Source: KBS50 sp042666615 | Lineage (GTDB): Bacteria; Actinomycetota; Actinomycetes; Mycobacteriales; Micromonosporaceae | Assembly (NCBI RefSeq): GCF_042666615.1 | Contig: NZ_JBHTDD010000015.1 | Location: forward strand, 117,343-181,342 | Direction: 5' to 3' | DNA length: 64,000 nt | In this document: positions 35,950 to 45,107 of the stretch, piece after piece | How positions within the stretch are numbered: position 1 is the stretch's first letter | Layout of the letters: each line of letters begins with the position of its first letter | The notes under the pieces: generated by a model | The model's database searches: none | What the model was told of the DNA's origin: nothing | What the model saw: only the letters and a program-made list of their open reading frames with translations | Made by a program: the position numbers and the translations under genes

Positions 35950-37144
35950 GCGCGGCTTCGCCATCGAACCGCCCACCGACAGGGAGTGGCTTTCCGTGCG
36001 CGCTGGCGACCTGTTGCGGCAGCTTGACGGGCAGGTGCTGCCCCGGCTGTCCAGGGTCCTCGCCGAGGTCGGCCAGGGCCCGCTGCGGCTACGCGTCCTG
36101 TCCTGGACGGCTGTGCTGTCCGTGGCGGCCGTGCTGGCCACCGCCGTGTGGGCGGTCGATCGGCGGCCCGCGGGCGATCCCACCGTCGGTGAGGTGGCCC
36201 GGGTCGGGGTGGCCCAGGGCGATTCCATCCCGCGATACGTCGAGTCGGCCGAGGGCCAGCTCGCGGCGCTCGCCGGGCCGGGCGAGCCGGCTATCGAGAC
36301 GTACGCCCTGGTGACCCTCGATCGCTACGTCCCGCCGGACCGACTCGCGCCGACCCTCGCCGGGGCGCCGGTCGCCGAGGTCTTCGGCCGGGTGCCGCTC
36401 GCCGGCGTACAGACGCAGATTGTCCGGATCCCGGTGCTGCGCCTGCCGGACGACGCGCTGGCCGGGATGGCCGAGATGGCCGGCCGCAAGGACCGCGAGG
36501 CCCGGGACTACGCCGAGCGCGGTGCGGCCGTCCGCGGGGCCGGTCGCGAGCAGCAGGAGCTGCGGATCTTCTACGAGGCCAGCGCCCGGGTCGCCGCGGC
36601 CGAGGCCACCGGCTACCGGGCCGGCTGCTCCTGCCTGTACGCGGCGGTGGTCCGGGCCACCCCGCGGGCGCTGCGTCGGGTCGCCGACCGGCCGGGCGTG
36701 CGGGCCGTGGACCCGGCGCCGGAGGTGACCCGGCTGGACCGGGCGGTCTTCACGCCGCCCCTGCCGGAGCAGACCGACGTCGCTCGCCCGCCGCTCGACT
36801 CGGCCATGCCCGGGTCGAGCGCCGCCGACCCGGCAGCTCCACCACCGATCGGAACCCCGGACGACACCTCCACACCGCCGCTGCCGCCCGCGCCGTCGTA
36901 CCCGACCGGCCCGGGGGGAACCGTCTCCCCGCCGACCGGGGATCCCTCGTCGACCCCGCCGGCCGGGGGATCTTCGCCGCCGCCGGCCGGGGGATCCTTG
37001 TCGCCGCCGGCCGGCGGATCCTCGTCGCCGACGGAGCGCGGCTCGTCGTCTCCCGTGGAGGAGACCGCCAGCGAGGCCGTGCCACCGTCCGCGTCAACCG
37101 GCCTGACCTGGGCGGATACGACACCGACCGGCAGCGCTACGTGA
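35942..37144 (+). CDS. Single-pass membrane protein with Pro/Ser-rich C-terminus, unknown function
   Basis: 400 residues from the GTG at 35942, which overlaps the rluD end by 8 nt; an ATG at 35924 is possible. One transmembrane helix (about 57-77: SWTAVLSVAAVLATAVWAV) separates a short cytoplasmic head from an extracytoplasmic domain of about 200 residues. That domain holds IETYALVTLDRYVPP and a CSC motif (GYRAGCSCLYAAVV). The last 130 residues are Pro/Ser/Gly-rich with imperfect PPAGGSSSP repeats, probably a wall-spanning stretch. I do not recognise the family. Overlap with rluD suggests cotranscription. Confidence 0.65.
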   Translation: MTERGFAIEPPTDREWLSVRAGDLLRQLDGQVLPRLSRVLAEVGQGPLRLRVLSWTAVLSVAAVLATAVWAVDRRPAGDPTVGEVARVGVAQGDSIPRYVESAEGQLAALAGPGEPAIETYALVTLDRYVPPDRLAPTLAGAPVAEVFGRVPLAGVQTQIVRIPVLRLPDDALAGMAEMAGRKDREARDYAERGAAVRGAGREQQELRIFYEASARVAAAEATGYRAGCSCLYAAVVRATPRALRRVADRPGVRAVDPAPEVTRLDRAVFTPPLPEQTDVARPPLDSAMPGSSAADPAAPPPIGTPDDTSTPPLPPAPSYPTGPGGTVSPPTGDPSSTPPAGGSSPPPAGGSLSPPAGGSSSPTERGSSSPVEETASEAVPPSASTGLTWADTTPTGSAT

Positions 37145-37272
37145 CGGTGGCGGCATCCGGCACTTCCGTATCCGTGGGGCGAAACGGTAGTCTGCGGGCC
37201 CCTGGTGTGGCCCGGATAGGGTTTCGTTCGTAGCCTGTCAGGCGGGATCGATCGCGCTGGGGAGGGCGAGCC

Positions 37273-39309
37273 GTGGACGGCACCGACAACGGCTGGGGCC
37301 GCCCGGCGGAGCCTGCGCCGCGTTGGCGGGCGCTGCTCGACCGGGCCAGAGGCGGTCGCTCCGCCGCGTCGGCCGAGCCGGAGGGCCGCCGGGGCGACGA
37401 CGCCAGGGACCGTGCGACGGGTCCGGAGGGCCGGCGTTCCGCGCCGAATGGTGGTCGGGAGACGGGCGGATACGGCAACGAGCCGCCGGTGACGCCGGGT
37501 GAGCGGCCGTGGCCCGGCGGCCGGCCGGCCCGGGCCCACTATCCGGAGAGCGATTTCGAGGGTGGGGGCTTCTTCGGGGACGAGCCGTCCGGTGGGCCGG
37601 AGGTAACCGACCTGGCCGCTGCCCGACAGCTGAGCGAGTCGCGCTACGCCGCGCTCCGCGATCTCACCGCCGAGGAGGAGCGCCGGGGCTTCCCGGGCGA
37701 GACCGACGACCGCGGCCGGTCCCGGTACGCCGCGCTGGAGGCGGACTACGACACCGGGAAACCGGACTGGTCGTCGGGCGAGTCGCGGTACCCGCCGATC
37801 GACAACGGCTATCCGGCGCCATCCGTGGAGCCGTCGCCGGCGGCCGAACCCGGCAGAGCGTGGGCCGAGCCGGTCGAGCCGGTTCGTCCGTGGACGGAGT
37901 CGGCGGAGCGGGGGCGGCTCCGTTCCGAGTCACCTGAGCCGGGTCGGGCGCGGCCCGAGCCGGCCGGGCCGGTTCGTCCGTGGGCAGAACCCGCGGAGCG
38001 GGGTCGGGTCCGGGCGGAGCCGGCCGAGCAGAGCCGCCCGTGGACGGAACCGGCCGAGCAGAGCCGCCCCTGGACGGAACCGGCCGAGCAGGGTCGCCCG
38101 TGGACGGAACCGGCCGAGCAGGGTCGCCCGTGGACGGAACCGGCCGAGCAGGGTCGCCCGTGGACGGAGCCGGCGGAACGGGGCCGGGTGCGGCCCGAGC
38201 CGGCTCCGCCGCCGCTGGGCGCCGCGGGACGGGCGACGCCGCCACCGGGTGCCGCGGGACGGGCGTCGCCGGGCGGCTTCGCGTCGGCACCGGTCGTGGG
38301 CAGCGGCCCGGCCGGCACCGCCCGGGTTCCCGCCGCCCGAGCCACTGTCGCGCCGGTGACCGGCGCCGCGCCGGTCGTCCCGCCCGGTCCGGTCCAGACG
38401 GGTCCGGCCGGTACGGCCGCGGTCCGTCCCGCGTCGGGTCGGGCTACGCCGGGCGCCGGCTACCAACGGCCGGCCGTGCCCCGGCCGGGCCGTACCGACG
38501 ACGAGACCGAGCGTTCGATAAACGTACTGGGACGGGAGATCGACCGGCCGCGGGTGTTGGCGTTCGCCAACCCGAAGGGCGGGGTGCACAAGACCACGGC
38601 CACCGTCCTGGCGGCGGCCTCGATCGGCAGCGTACGTGGACGCGGCGTGCTGGCCTGGGACGACAACGAGCTGCGCGGCACGCTGGGCCTGCGGGCGGGC
38701 AGTGCCCGGCACGCGCGCACCATCAGGCACCTGATCGCAGACCTGATGTTGATCGAGGCGAGCCAGGGGCCAGAGCTGACCGAGCGGCTGGACGACTACC
38801 TGCGGCACGCCGCCGACGGCTCGTACGACGTGCTGGCCGGCGAGGAGAACTCCCGCTTCGCGCACCGTCTCGATCAGCACACCGTGCGCCGGGTCCTCGA
38901 CCTGCTGCGGCGGACGCACAACGTCATCTGCGTGGACACCGGTAACAACGTGGAGAGCCCGAACTGGCAGACCGTGTTGCGGGCGGCGGATCAACTGGTG
39001 GTCACCACGGTGCCGCGGGAAGACGCGGCGTTCACCGCCGACTGGATGCTCGACCACCTGCACGAGGTGGGTATGGGGGAACTCGCCGACAACGCGGTGA
39101 CCCTGCTATCCTGCCCGACGCCGGGCCGGTCCCCGCTCCTGGACGACCTGCGGCGGCATTTCCTCACCCGGACCAGGGCGGTGGCTGTGGTGCCGTACGA
39201 CCCGGCACTGGAGACCGGTTCCTCGATCGAGTACGCGCAGCTCCAGGCCGACACCCGGGACGCCTGGCTGCAGGCGGCCGCGGTGATGGTCGAGCCCTTC
39301 GTCCGCTGA
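37273..39309 (+). CDS. ParA/MinD-like ATPase with a long repeat-rich N-terminus
   Basis: 678 residues. The first about 415 are disordered, with Arg/Glu/Pro/Gly bias and tandem WTEPAEQGRP decapeptides. The C-terminal ATPase domain starts near residue 420. Its deviant Walker A is NPKGGVHKTTA, and the usual DxD is replaced by WDDNELRGTLGLR. The switch region VICVDTGNNVESPNWQ follows. This architecture resembles the MinD/ParA-like proteins with Pro-rich heads linked to type VII secretion (EspI-like) or polar localisation. No ESX genes are in view, so the role is open. The GTG start has a GGGGAGGG site. Confidence 0.82.
   Translation: MDGTDNGWGRPAEPAPRWRALLDRARGGRSAASAEPEGRRGDDARDRATGPEGRRSAPNGGRETGGYGNEPPVTPGERPWPGGRPARAHYPESDFEGGGFFGDEPSGGPEVTDLAAARQLSESRYAALRDLTAEEERRGFPGETDDRGRSRYAALEADYDTGKPDWSSGESRYPPIDNGYPAPSVEPSPAAEPGRAWAEPVEPVRPWTESAERGRLRSESPEPGRARPEPAGPVRPWAEPAERGRVRAEPAEQSRPWTEPAEQSRPWTEPAEQGRPWTEPAEQGRPWTEPAEQGRPWTEPAERGRVRPEPAPPPLGAAGRATPPPGAAGRASPGGFASAPVVGSGPAGTARVPAARATVAPVTGAAPVVPPGPVQTGPAGTAAVRPASGRATPGAGYQRPAVPRPGRTDDETERSINVLGREIDRPRVLAFANPKGGVHKTTATVLAAASIGSVRGRGVLAWDDNELRGTLGLRAGSARHARTIRHLIADLMLIEASQGPELTERLDDYLRHAADGSYDVLAGEENSRFAHRLDQHTVRRVLDLLRRTHNVICVDTGNNVESPNWQTVLRAADQLVVTTVPREDAAFTADWMLDHLHEVGMGELADNAVTLLSCPTPGRSPLLDDLRRHFLTRTRAVAVVPYDPALETGSSIEYAQLQADTRDAWLQAAAVMVEPFVR
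37981..38190 (+). repeat. 30-bp in-frame tandem repeat array
   Basis: About seven consecutive 30-bp units. Those at 38041, 38071, 38101 and 38131 are nearly identical and each encodes WTEPAEQ(S/G)RP; the units at 37981, 38011 and 38161 are degenerate. The near identity of the four central units, including third codon positions, indicates recent slippage or unequal exchange. Copy number is likely to vary between strains. Confidence 0.85.
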
Positions 39310-39471
39310 GCACACGCCGTTTGCGTGGCGCGGACGCCGGCCCCCGGCGGTGGAAGATGGATCACCCGATCCGGCGCCGTGTCAACCCTGCATCTGCGGC
39401 CGTCCGAGGGCTAGGCTCGGGGACCGGCGGCGGCTGGAGGGGGCGCGCCGGCGAGGAGAGGGGGGCTCCGG

Positions 39472-42400
39472 GTGGCTGACTCGTTCGTGCACCTGCACGT
39501 GCACACCGAGTACTCGATGCTCGACGGGGCCGCCCGGCTCAAGGAACTCTTCGCCGAGACCAACCGGCTCGGCATGCCCGCGTTGGCGATGACCGACCAC
39601 GGCAACCTGTTCGGCGCGTACGACTTCCACAAGCAGGCCACCGGTGCCGGCGTCAAGCCGATCATCGGGCTGGAGGCGTACGTGACGCCAGGCACCCACC
39701 GGGGTGACCGGACCCGGGTCCGGTGGGCCGACGGCGGCGAGAACGACGTCTCCGGCGGTGGCGCGTACACCCACATGACAATGCTGGCCGCGGACGCCGA
39801 CGGGCTGCGCAACCTGTTCCGGCTCAGCTCCCGGTCCAGCCTCGAGGGCTTCTTCTACAAGCCGCGGGCCGACCGTGAGCTGCTACACGAGTACGGCAAG
39901 GGGATCATCGCGACGACCGGCTGCCCGTCCGGCGAGGTGCAGACCTGGCTGCGGATCGGCAACTTCGACAAGGCGTGCGAGTCGGCCGGGGAGTTTCGGG
40001 ACATCTTCGGGCCGGACAACTACTACCTGGAGCTGATGGATCACGGTCTGGGCATCGAGACCCGGGTCCGGGACGACCTGCTGCGGCTCGGCCAGAAGCT
40101 GAACCTCAAGCCGCTGGCCACGAACGACCTGCACTACACGTTCGAGAAGGACGCCGACGCGCACGAGGTGCTGCTCTGCGTGCAGTCCGGCTCGACGATG
40201 GCCGACCCCAAGCGGTTCAAGCTCGAGGGCCGCAGCTACTACGTGAAGTCGCCGGCCGAGATGCGCCAGTTGTGGGACAACCAGGTCCCGGGGGCGTGTG
40301 ACAACACCCTGGAGATCGCCGAGCGGATCGGCGACTACGCCGAGGTGTTCGCCTCCCGCAAGCTGATGCCGCAGTTCCCGGTGCCGGCCGGCGAGACCGA
40401 GGAGTCCTGGCTGCGCAAGGAGGTCCTGCGCGGGTTGGAGCGACGGTTCCCGGCCGGGGTGCCGGAGGATCGGCGCCAGCAGGCCGAGTACGAACTCGAC
40501 GTGATCCTCAAGATGGGCTTCCCGGGCTACTTCCTGGTCACCGCCGACCTCGTCGCGTATGCCAAGCGGGAGGGCATCCGGGTCGGGCCGGGCCGGGGTT
40601 CGGCGGCCGGTGCGCTTATCGCGTACGCCCTGGGCATCACCGAACTGGATCCCATGTCGCACGGCCTGCTGTTCGAGCGGTTCCTCAACCCCGACCGGGT
40701 GTCCATGCCGGACATCGACATGGACTTCGACGAGCGCCGGCGCGGCGACATGATCCGGTACGCGACGGAGAAGTACGGCGACGACCGGGTCTCGCAGATC
40801 ATCACGTACGGCACCATCAAGGCGAAGGCGGCGATCAAGGACGCGGCCCGGGTGCTCGGTCAACCGTTCGCGATGGGCGACCGGATCACCAAGGCGATGC
40901 CGCCGGCGGTGATGGGCAAGGACATCCCGCTGTCGGGCATCTTCGACCCGAAGCACCCGCGCTATCCCGAGGCGGCGGAGTTCCGGCAGCTGTACGAATC
41001 GGACGCCGAGGTGCAGAAGATCGTCGACACGGCCAAGGGGCTGGAGGGCCTCAAGCGGCAGTGGGGCGTGCACGCGGCCGGTGTGATCCTGTCCCGTGAC
41101 CCGTTGATCGACGTGCTGCCGATCCACAAGCGGGAGCAGGACGGCGCGATCATCACCCAGTGGGACATGGGTGCCTGCGAGACCATCGGCCTGCTGAAGA
41201 TGGACTTCCTCGGGCTGCGCAACCTTACGATCATGGACGACTGCCTGGACTCCATCAAGGAGAACCGGGGCGTCGACCTGGTGCTCGAAGAACTGGCGCT
41301 GGACGACAAGCCCGCCTACCAGTTGCTGGCCCGGGGCGACACGCTCGGTGTGTTCCAGCTCGACGGCGGGCCGATGCGGGCGCTGCTGCGGTCGATGGTG
41401 CCGGACAACTTCGAGGACATCTCCGCGGTCCTGGCGCTCTACCGGCCCGGTCCGATGGGCGCCAACGCGCACAACGAGTACGCCGACCGCAAGAACGGTC
41501 GCAAACCGGTGGTGCCGATCCACCCCGAGCTGGCCGAGCCGCTGGAAGAGATCCTGGGCGACACCTACGGGTTGATCGTCTATCAGGAGCAGGTCATGGC
41601 GATCGCCCAGCAACTGGCCGGCTACTCGCTGGGACAGGCGGACCTGCTGCGTCGGGCGATGGGTAAGAAGAAGAAGGAGATCCTGGACAAGGAGTTCGTG
41701 CCGTTCTCGAACGGCATGAAGGCCAACGGCTACTCCGACGCTGCGATCAAGACGCTGTGGGACATTCTCGTCCCGTTCTCCGACTACGCCTTCAACAAGG
41801 CGCACACCGCCGGGTACGGCCTGGTCTCCTACTGGACGGCGTACCTCAAGGCCAACTATCCGGCCGAGTACATGGCCGCGTTGCTCACCTCGGTCGGCGA
41901 CGACAAGGACAAGATGGCGGTCTACCTGGCGGAGTGCCGGCGGATGGGGATCAAGGTGCTGCCGCCGGACGTGAACGAGTCCAACGCGCGGTTCGCCGCC
42001 GTCGGCGACGACATCCGATTCGGCCTCGCGGCGGTCCGCAACGTCGGTACCAACGTCGTCGAGTCGATCCGGCGCAGCCGGCAGGACAAGGGCGCCTTCA
42101 CCGACTTCTACGACTATCTGCGCAAGGTCGACGCGGTGGCGTGCAACAAGAAGACAATCGAATCGTTGATCAAGGCTGGCGCCTTCGACTCCATGGGCCA
42201 CACCCGTCGTGGTCTGCTCGCCATCCACGCCGATGCCATCGACTCGTTCCTGCACCTCAAGCGCAACGAGGCGGTCGGTCAGTACGATCTGTTCGGCGAC
42301 GCCTTCGGCGGTGGCGACGGCGAGACCGGCGGCGGCATGGTGGTGACCCCGCCGATCTCGGGCGACGAGTGGGACAAGTCCGACCTGCTGACCTTCGAGC

Positions 42401-43008
42401 GGGAGATGCTCGGCCTGTACGTCTCCGACCACCCGCTGTTCGGTGTCGAGCACGTCCTCGCCAAGGCGGCCGACATGCCGATCTCCGCCCTCAACGAGGA
42501 GGGCCGGGTCAACGACGGCCAGGTGGTCACCCTCGCCGGAATCCTGTCCGGGGTGCAGCGGCGGATCACCAAGCAGGGCCGAGCCTGGGCCTCGGCCACC
42601 CTGGAGGACCTCGGTGGCGCGGTCGAGGTGCTGTTCTTCCCGAACACGTACGAGCTGGTCGGGCAGTACATCGCCGAGGACGCCATCGTGGTGGTCAAGG
42701 GCCGGGTGGACCGGCGCGACGACCAGCCCCGGCTGATGGCGATGGACCTGTCGATTCCCGACATCACGGCCGCCGACGAGGTGAAGCCGGTGGTGCTGGC
42801 GCTGCCCCCGTCGCGGTGCACGCCGCCGCTCGTGGAACGGCTGCGCGAGGTGCTGAGCAGCCACCCCGGATCGGCCGAGGTGCACGTCAAGCTGGTCAAC
42901 GGCTCGCGGGCCACGCTGCTGCGGCTCGGTCCGACCCGGGTGGCGCCGACCACCGCGCTGATGGCCGATCTGAAGGCGCTGCTGGGGCCGAGCGCGGTCG
43001 CCGGCTGA
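39472..43008 (+). CDS. dnaE: DNA polymerase III alpha subunit DnaE
   Basis: 1178 residues, replicative polymerase. The PHP domain starts FVHLHVHTEYSMLDGA, the catalytic palm contains PDIDMDFDERRR, and the fingers, beta-binding and C-terminal OB-fold (QVVTLAGILSGVQRRI) follow. The length and domain order are those of DnaE1. The GTG start has a GAGAGGGG site. A TAGGCT hexamer (39412-39417) about 55 nt upstream is a possible -10. A strong hairpin terminator follows the stop. Confidence 0.98.
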   Translation: MADSFVHLHVHTEYSMLDGAARLKELFAETNRLGMPALAMTDHGNLFGAYDFHKQATGAGVKPIIGLEAYVTPGTHRGDRTRVRWADGGENDVSGGGAYTHMTMLAADADGLRNLFRLSSRSSLEGFFYKPRADRELLHEYGKGIIATTGCPSGEVQTWLRIGNFDKACESAGEFRDIFGPDNYYLELMDHGLGIETRVRDDLLRLGQKLNLKPLATNDLHYTFEKDADAHEVLLCVQSGSTMADPKRFKLEGRSYYVKSPAEMRQLWDNQVPGACDNTLEIAERIGDYAEVFASRKLMPQFPVPAGETEESWLRKEVLRGLERRFPAGVPEDRRQQAEYELDVILKMGFPGYFLVTADLVAYAKREGIRVGPGRGSAAGALIAYALGITELDPMSHGLLFERFLNPDRVSMPDIDMDFDERRRGDMIRYATEKYGDDRVSQIITYGTIKAKAAIKDAARVLGQPFAMGDRITKAMPPAVMGKDIPLSGIFDPKHPRYPEAAEFRQLYESDAEVQKIVDTAKGLEGLKRQWGVHAAGVILSRDPLIDVLPIHKREQDGAIITQWDMGACETIGLLKMDFLGLRNLTIMDDCLDSIKENRGVDLVLEELALDDKPAYQLLARGDTLGVFQLDGGPMRALLRSMVPDNFEDISAVLALYRPGPMGANAHNEYADRKNGRKPVVPIHPELAEPLEEILGDTYGLIVYQEQVMAIAQQLAGYSLGQADLLRRAMGKKKKEILDKEFVPFSNGMKANGYSDAAIKTLWDILVPFSDYAFNKAHTAGYGLVSYWTAYLKANYPAEYMAALLTSVGDDKDKMAVYLAECRRMGIKVLPPDVNESNARFAAVGDDIRFGLAAVRNVGTNVVESIRRSRQDKGAFTDFYDYLRKVDAVACNKKTIESLIKAGAFDSMGHTRRGLLAIHADAIDSFLHLKRNEAVGQYDLFGDAFGGGDGETGGGMVVTPPISGDEWDKSDLLTFEREMLGLYVSDHPLFGVEHVLAKAADMPISALNEEGRVNDGQVVTLAGILSGVQRRITKQGRAWASATLEDLGGAVEVLFFPNTYELVGQYIAEDAIVVVKGRVDRRDDQPRLMAMDLSIPDITAADEVKPVVLALPPSRCTPPLVERLREVLSSHPGSAEVHVKLVNGSRATLLRLGPTRVAPTTALMADLKALLGPSAVAG

Positions 43009-43181
43009 TCGGCTGACGAAACGAGGAGCGTGTGCGGCCCGCGCGCGATTCGCTGTCCTGCTGATGAGCGCGCATGTAATCACGGTGCGGCGTCATATGC
43101 GGTCACCTTTGTCCGCGGTACGTGGTTTTCTGGAGAATGAGCCTCCTGTGAAAATATGGCCGTGCCCCGACCGTAGCTGAA

Positions 43182-43211
43182 CCGGCTGCCGGCGATCGGT
43201 CCGGCAGCCGG
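43182..43211. terminator. Bidirectional hairpin terminator between dnaE and the reductase gene
   Basis: CCGGCTGCCGG (43182-43192) pairs perfectly with CCGGCAGCCGG (43201-43211) around an 8-nt loop. It stands 14 bp from the stop codon of the convergent gene and has no T-run, the common actinobacterial form. The 170 bp between dnaE and it are comparatively AT-rich and hold nothing I can identify. Confidence 0.75.
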
Positions 43212-43224
43212 ATCGGGCGCTACG

Positions 43225-43761
43225 TCAGGACGAGTAGGTCAGGCGCATCGCGCCGCTGGAATAGATACGGTGGTCGCGCAGGTGCAGGGACACGGGCGCG
43301 TCGAACAGGGGGAGGCCTTCGCCCAGGGTGACCGGATGGACGATGAGCTGGTACTCGTCCACGAGCCGGACACCGATGGCGGCTCGGGCGAGGACCGAGC
43401 CGCCGACCAAGGCGATATCGCCACCCGCGGTTCGCCGCAACCTCTGGATCACGGTGGCGAGATCAGCGGTGGCCAGACGCGCACCCGACCAGCTGAGCGG
43501 TTCGGACAATGTCTGGGAGAACACGATCTTTTCTGCGTCGTTGACCAGGGGGGCTATCTCGTCGGTGGAATCGGGCCAGTGCGCGGACTGGGCTTCGTAG
43601 GTGACGCGGCCCATGAGCTGGGTGGAGGTGCGCCTGATCGCCTCGACGATGTCGGCCTTCATCTCGGGTGTGAAAGTCGGCCACATCCAGTCGAGCTGGC
43701 TTGCGGGGCCGGCCACGTAACCGTCGAGCGACATCTGCATCGCGAGAACAACTTTTCTCAT
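43225..43761 (-). CDS. Dihydrofolate reductase-like / RibD C-terminal domain protein
   Basis: 178 residues of the bacterial DHFR-like superfamily: MRKVVLAMQMSLDGYVAGP at the start, QLMGRVTYE, KIVFSQTL and DIALVGGSVLARAAI, the usual YwjB/YyaP pattern. It probably binds NADPH; the substrate is unknown. The ATG overlaps the sigma factor stop (ATGA), so it is translated with the sigma factor. Such pairs of ECF sigma factor and small reductase suggest a regulated stress or metabolic response, which is an inference. Confidence 0.85.
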   Translation of the reverse strand: MRKVVLAMQMSLDGYVAGPASQLDWMWPTFTPEMKADIVEAIRRTSTQLMGRVTYEAQSAHWPDSTDEIAPLVNDAEKIVFSQTLSEPLSWSGARLATADLATVIQRLRRTAGGDIALVGGSVLARAAIGVRLVDEYQLIVHPVTLGEGLPLFDAPVSLHLRDHRIYSSGAMRLTYSS

Positions 43762-44732
43762 GCCAGTTCTGACGGGACCGCCGGGGAAAAGGAATCGAGC
43801 ACGTGCACGTCGTGGAAGTCGACGATCCCGGCGATGCGGCCTCCGATCACGTTCAGTACCTGCACCGACCGCAGGCGGAAACGCTGCGCACCGGGAGCGC
43901 GCAGGTAAACGGCGACGGCAGGCTGGTGGTTGGCTGCTGTCTCCACCCATTGGTAGACGCCGGGATCGGCGTGTCGGCGGATCCCGTCGAGGTAGGGCTC
44001 GCGGCCCTCGATCCACAGCGGCAGCGGCGGGAACTGTGCGCGTAGCTCCTCGGCGAGCAGGTCAGCGAGGGACTGGCGGTCACCGTGTCGGTGCGCCTCG
44101 ACGTATCGGCGCAGCACGGCTCGCTCGTCGTGGCTGACCGCGCCCCCGTTCGTCCACTGCTCGCGTTGGCGAGGCAGCCGATCGCGCAGCGTCGCCCGCG
44201 CGCGCTGCAATGAGCTTTTCACCGCCGTGACGCTCACCTCAAGCGCGTCGGCGGTCTCCGCCGCCGTCCATCCGAGCACGTCGCGCAGCAGGAACGCGGC
44301 CCGCTGCCGGGGAGACAGATGCTGGATGGTGGCGAGGAAGGTCAGCTCCAGCGTCTCCCGAGCGACCGCGTCATCGGCCGGGTCGAGGAGATGCTCGGGG
44401 CATGGTTCCAGCCACGCGGCACGCACCTGCACCGGACTCTGCAAGCCGTCGGCCGCGGAGACGACATCGCAGGGCAGGACCCGCCGGTGACGTCCGGCGA
44501 GCGCATCAAGACAGGCGTTCGTGGCGATCCGGAAAAGCCAGGCCCGCGCCGTGGACCGTCCCTCGAAGCCGCTGCGGGACCGCCAGGCCCGCAGGAACGT
44601 CTCCTGAACCAGGTCCTCGGCCTCGCCGAGCGCTCCGGCCATGCGATAGCAGTGCGCGCGCAACTCACGCCGATGCGCCTCGAACAGGTCGGCGAACCCC
44701 GGCCCGTCGAGGGCAGGCTTGTCAGCTTCCAT
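43758..44732 (-). CDS. ECF sigma factor with C-terminal SnoaL-like domain (SigG/SigJ-like)
   Basis: 324 residues. Region 2 is FADLFEAHRRELRAHCYRMA with EDLVQETFLRAWRS, and region 4 is LSPRQRAAFLLRDVLGWTAA followed by VSVTAVKSSLQRAR. A SnoaL/NTF2-like domain of about 115 residues ends the protein (LRRYVEAHRHGDRQSLADLL... VLNVIGGRIAGIVDFHDV). In such families the extension controls activity in place of an anti-sigma factor. The start is ATG 44732, or GTG 44735 just before it. It overlaps the reductase gene downstream. No anti-sigma gene is adjacent. Confidence 0.9.
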   Translation of the reverse strand: MEADKPALDGPGFADLFEAHRRELRAHCYRMAGALGEAEDLVQETFLRAWRSRSGFEGRSTARAWLFRIATNACLDALAGRHRRVLPCDVVSAADGLQSPVQVRAAWLEPCPEHLLDPADDAVARETLELTFLATIQHLSPRQRAAFLLRDVLGWTAAETADALEVSVTAVKSSLQRARATLRDRLPRQREQWTNGGAVSHDERAVLRRYVEAHRHGDRQSLADLLAEELRAQFPPLPLWIEGREPYLDGIRRHADPGVYQWVETAANHQPAVAVYLRAPGAQRFRLRSVQVLNVIGGRIAGIVDFHDVHVLDSFSPAVPSELA

Positions 44733-44830
44733 CACCAGTTAGGACTCTGCCCGAGGGGGAGAGGAATCGCCACCCTGCCGAAAAGCCGTAGTGCGCACGA
44801 GTCGCGCCGGCCGCTGCCCAGCGGCGTGCG

Positions 44831-44856
44831 ACACTACCACGGCCCGGTGGTAGTGT
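44831..44856. promoter_or_regulatory. Symmetric operator/promoter of the toxin-antitoxin-like pair
   Basis: ACACTACCAC (44831-44840) and GTGGTAGTGT (44847-44856) form a perfect 10-bp inverted repeat with a 6-bp centre. Each arm contains a TAGTGT that can act as a -10: one on the plus strand 8 nt before the antitoxin ATG, the other on the minus strand facing the sigma factor gene. A dimeric ribbon-helix-helix protein such as the first gene product could bind here and repress itself. Confidence 0.6.
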
Positions 44857-44864
44857 TCGGTGGT

Positions 44865-45107
44865 ATGACGCAGGCCATCAAACGCACCCTGTCCATGCGC
44901 CCCGAGGTCGACCGGATGCTCACCGCCCATGTGCAGCGCACGCCCGGGGCCACGATGTCCGCTACCGTCAATGCCGCGCTGGCCGAGTACCTGGAGGCTG
45001 CGGCGCTGGAGTCGTACCGGCACTGGGACGCCGAAGCCGGGGCGGATGAGCGAGCAGCCCTGGACGAGTTCGACGCCCACCATGACGAGTCCTGGGTGGC
45101 CGGGTGA
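44865..45107 (+). CDS. Putative ribbon-helix-helix antitoxin
   Basis: 80 residues, MTQAIKRTLSMRPEVDRMLT at the start, then TPGATMSATVNAALAEYLEA. The short N-terminal beta strand followed by two helices fits a CopG/Arc-type ribbon-helix-helix, and the acidic C-terminus (EAGADERAALDEFDAHHDES) fits a toxin-wrapping tail. It has no ribosome binding site; a -10 lies 8 nt upstream, so the mRNA may be leaderless. It overlaps the next gene by 4 nt (GTGA). The antitoxin role is inferred from size, order and the palindrome. Confidence 0.65.
   Translation: MTQAIKRTLSMRPEVDRMLTAHVQRTPGATMSATVNAALAEYLEAAALESYRHWDAEAGADERAALDEFDAHHDESWVAG

Noticed and set aside
37981..38190. Repeat array as a possible CRISPR
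   Set aside because: Units are contiguous 30-mers with no spacers and keep the reading frame of the ATPase gene.
39883..43083. Very long open frame antisense to dnaE
   Set aside because: Same codon-bias shadow; low-complexity composition with no recognisable family, while dnaE on the other strand is complete.
43009..43181. Possible small gene or RNA in the AT-richer gap after dnaE
   Set aside because: No frame with a start signal and sensible composition, and no tRNA-like cloverleaf; only the terminator at its end can be supported.
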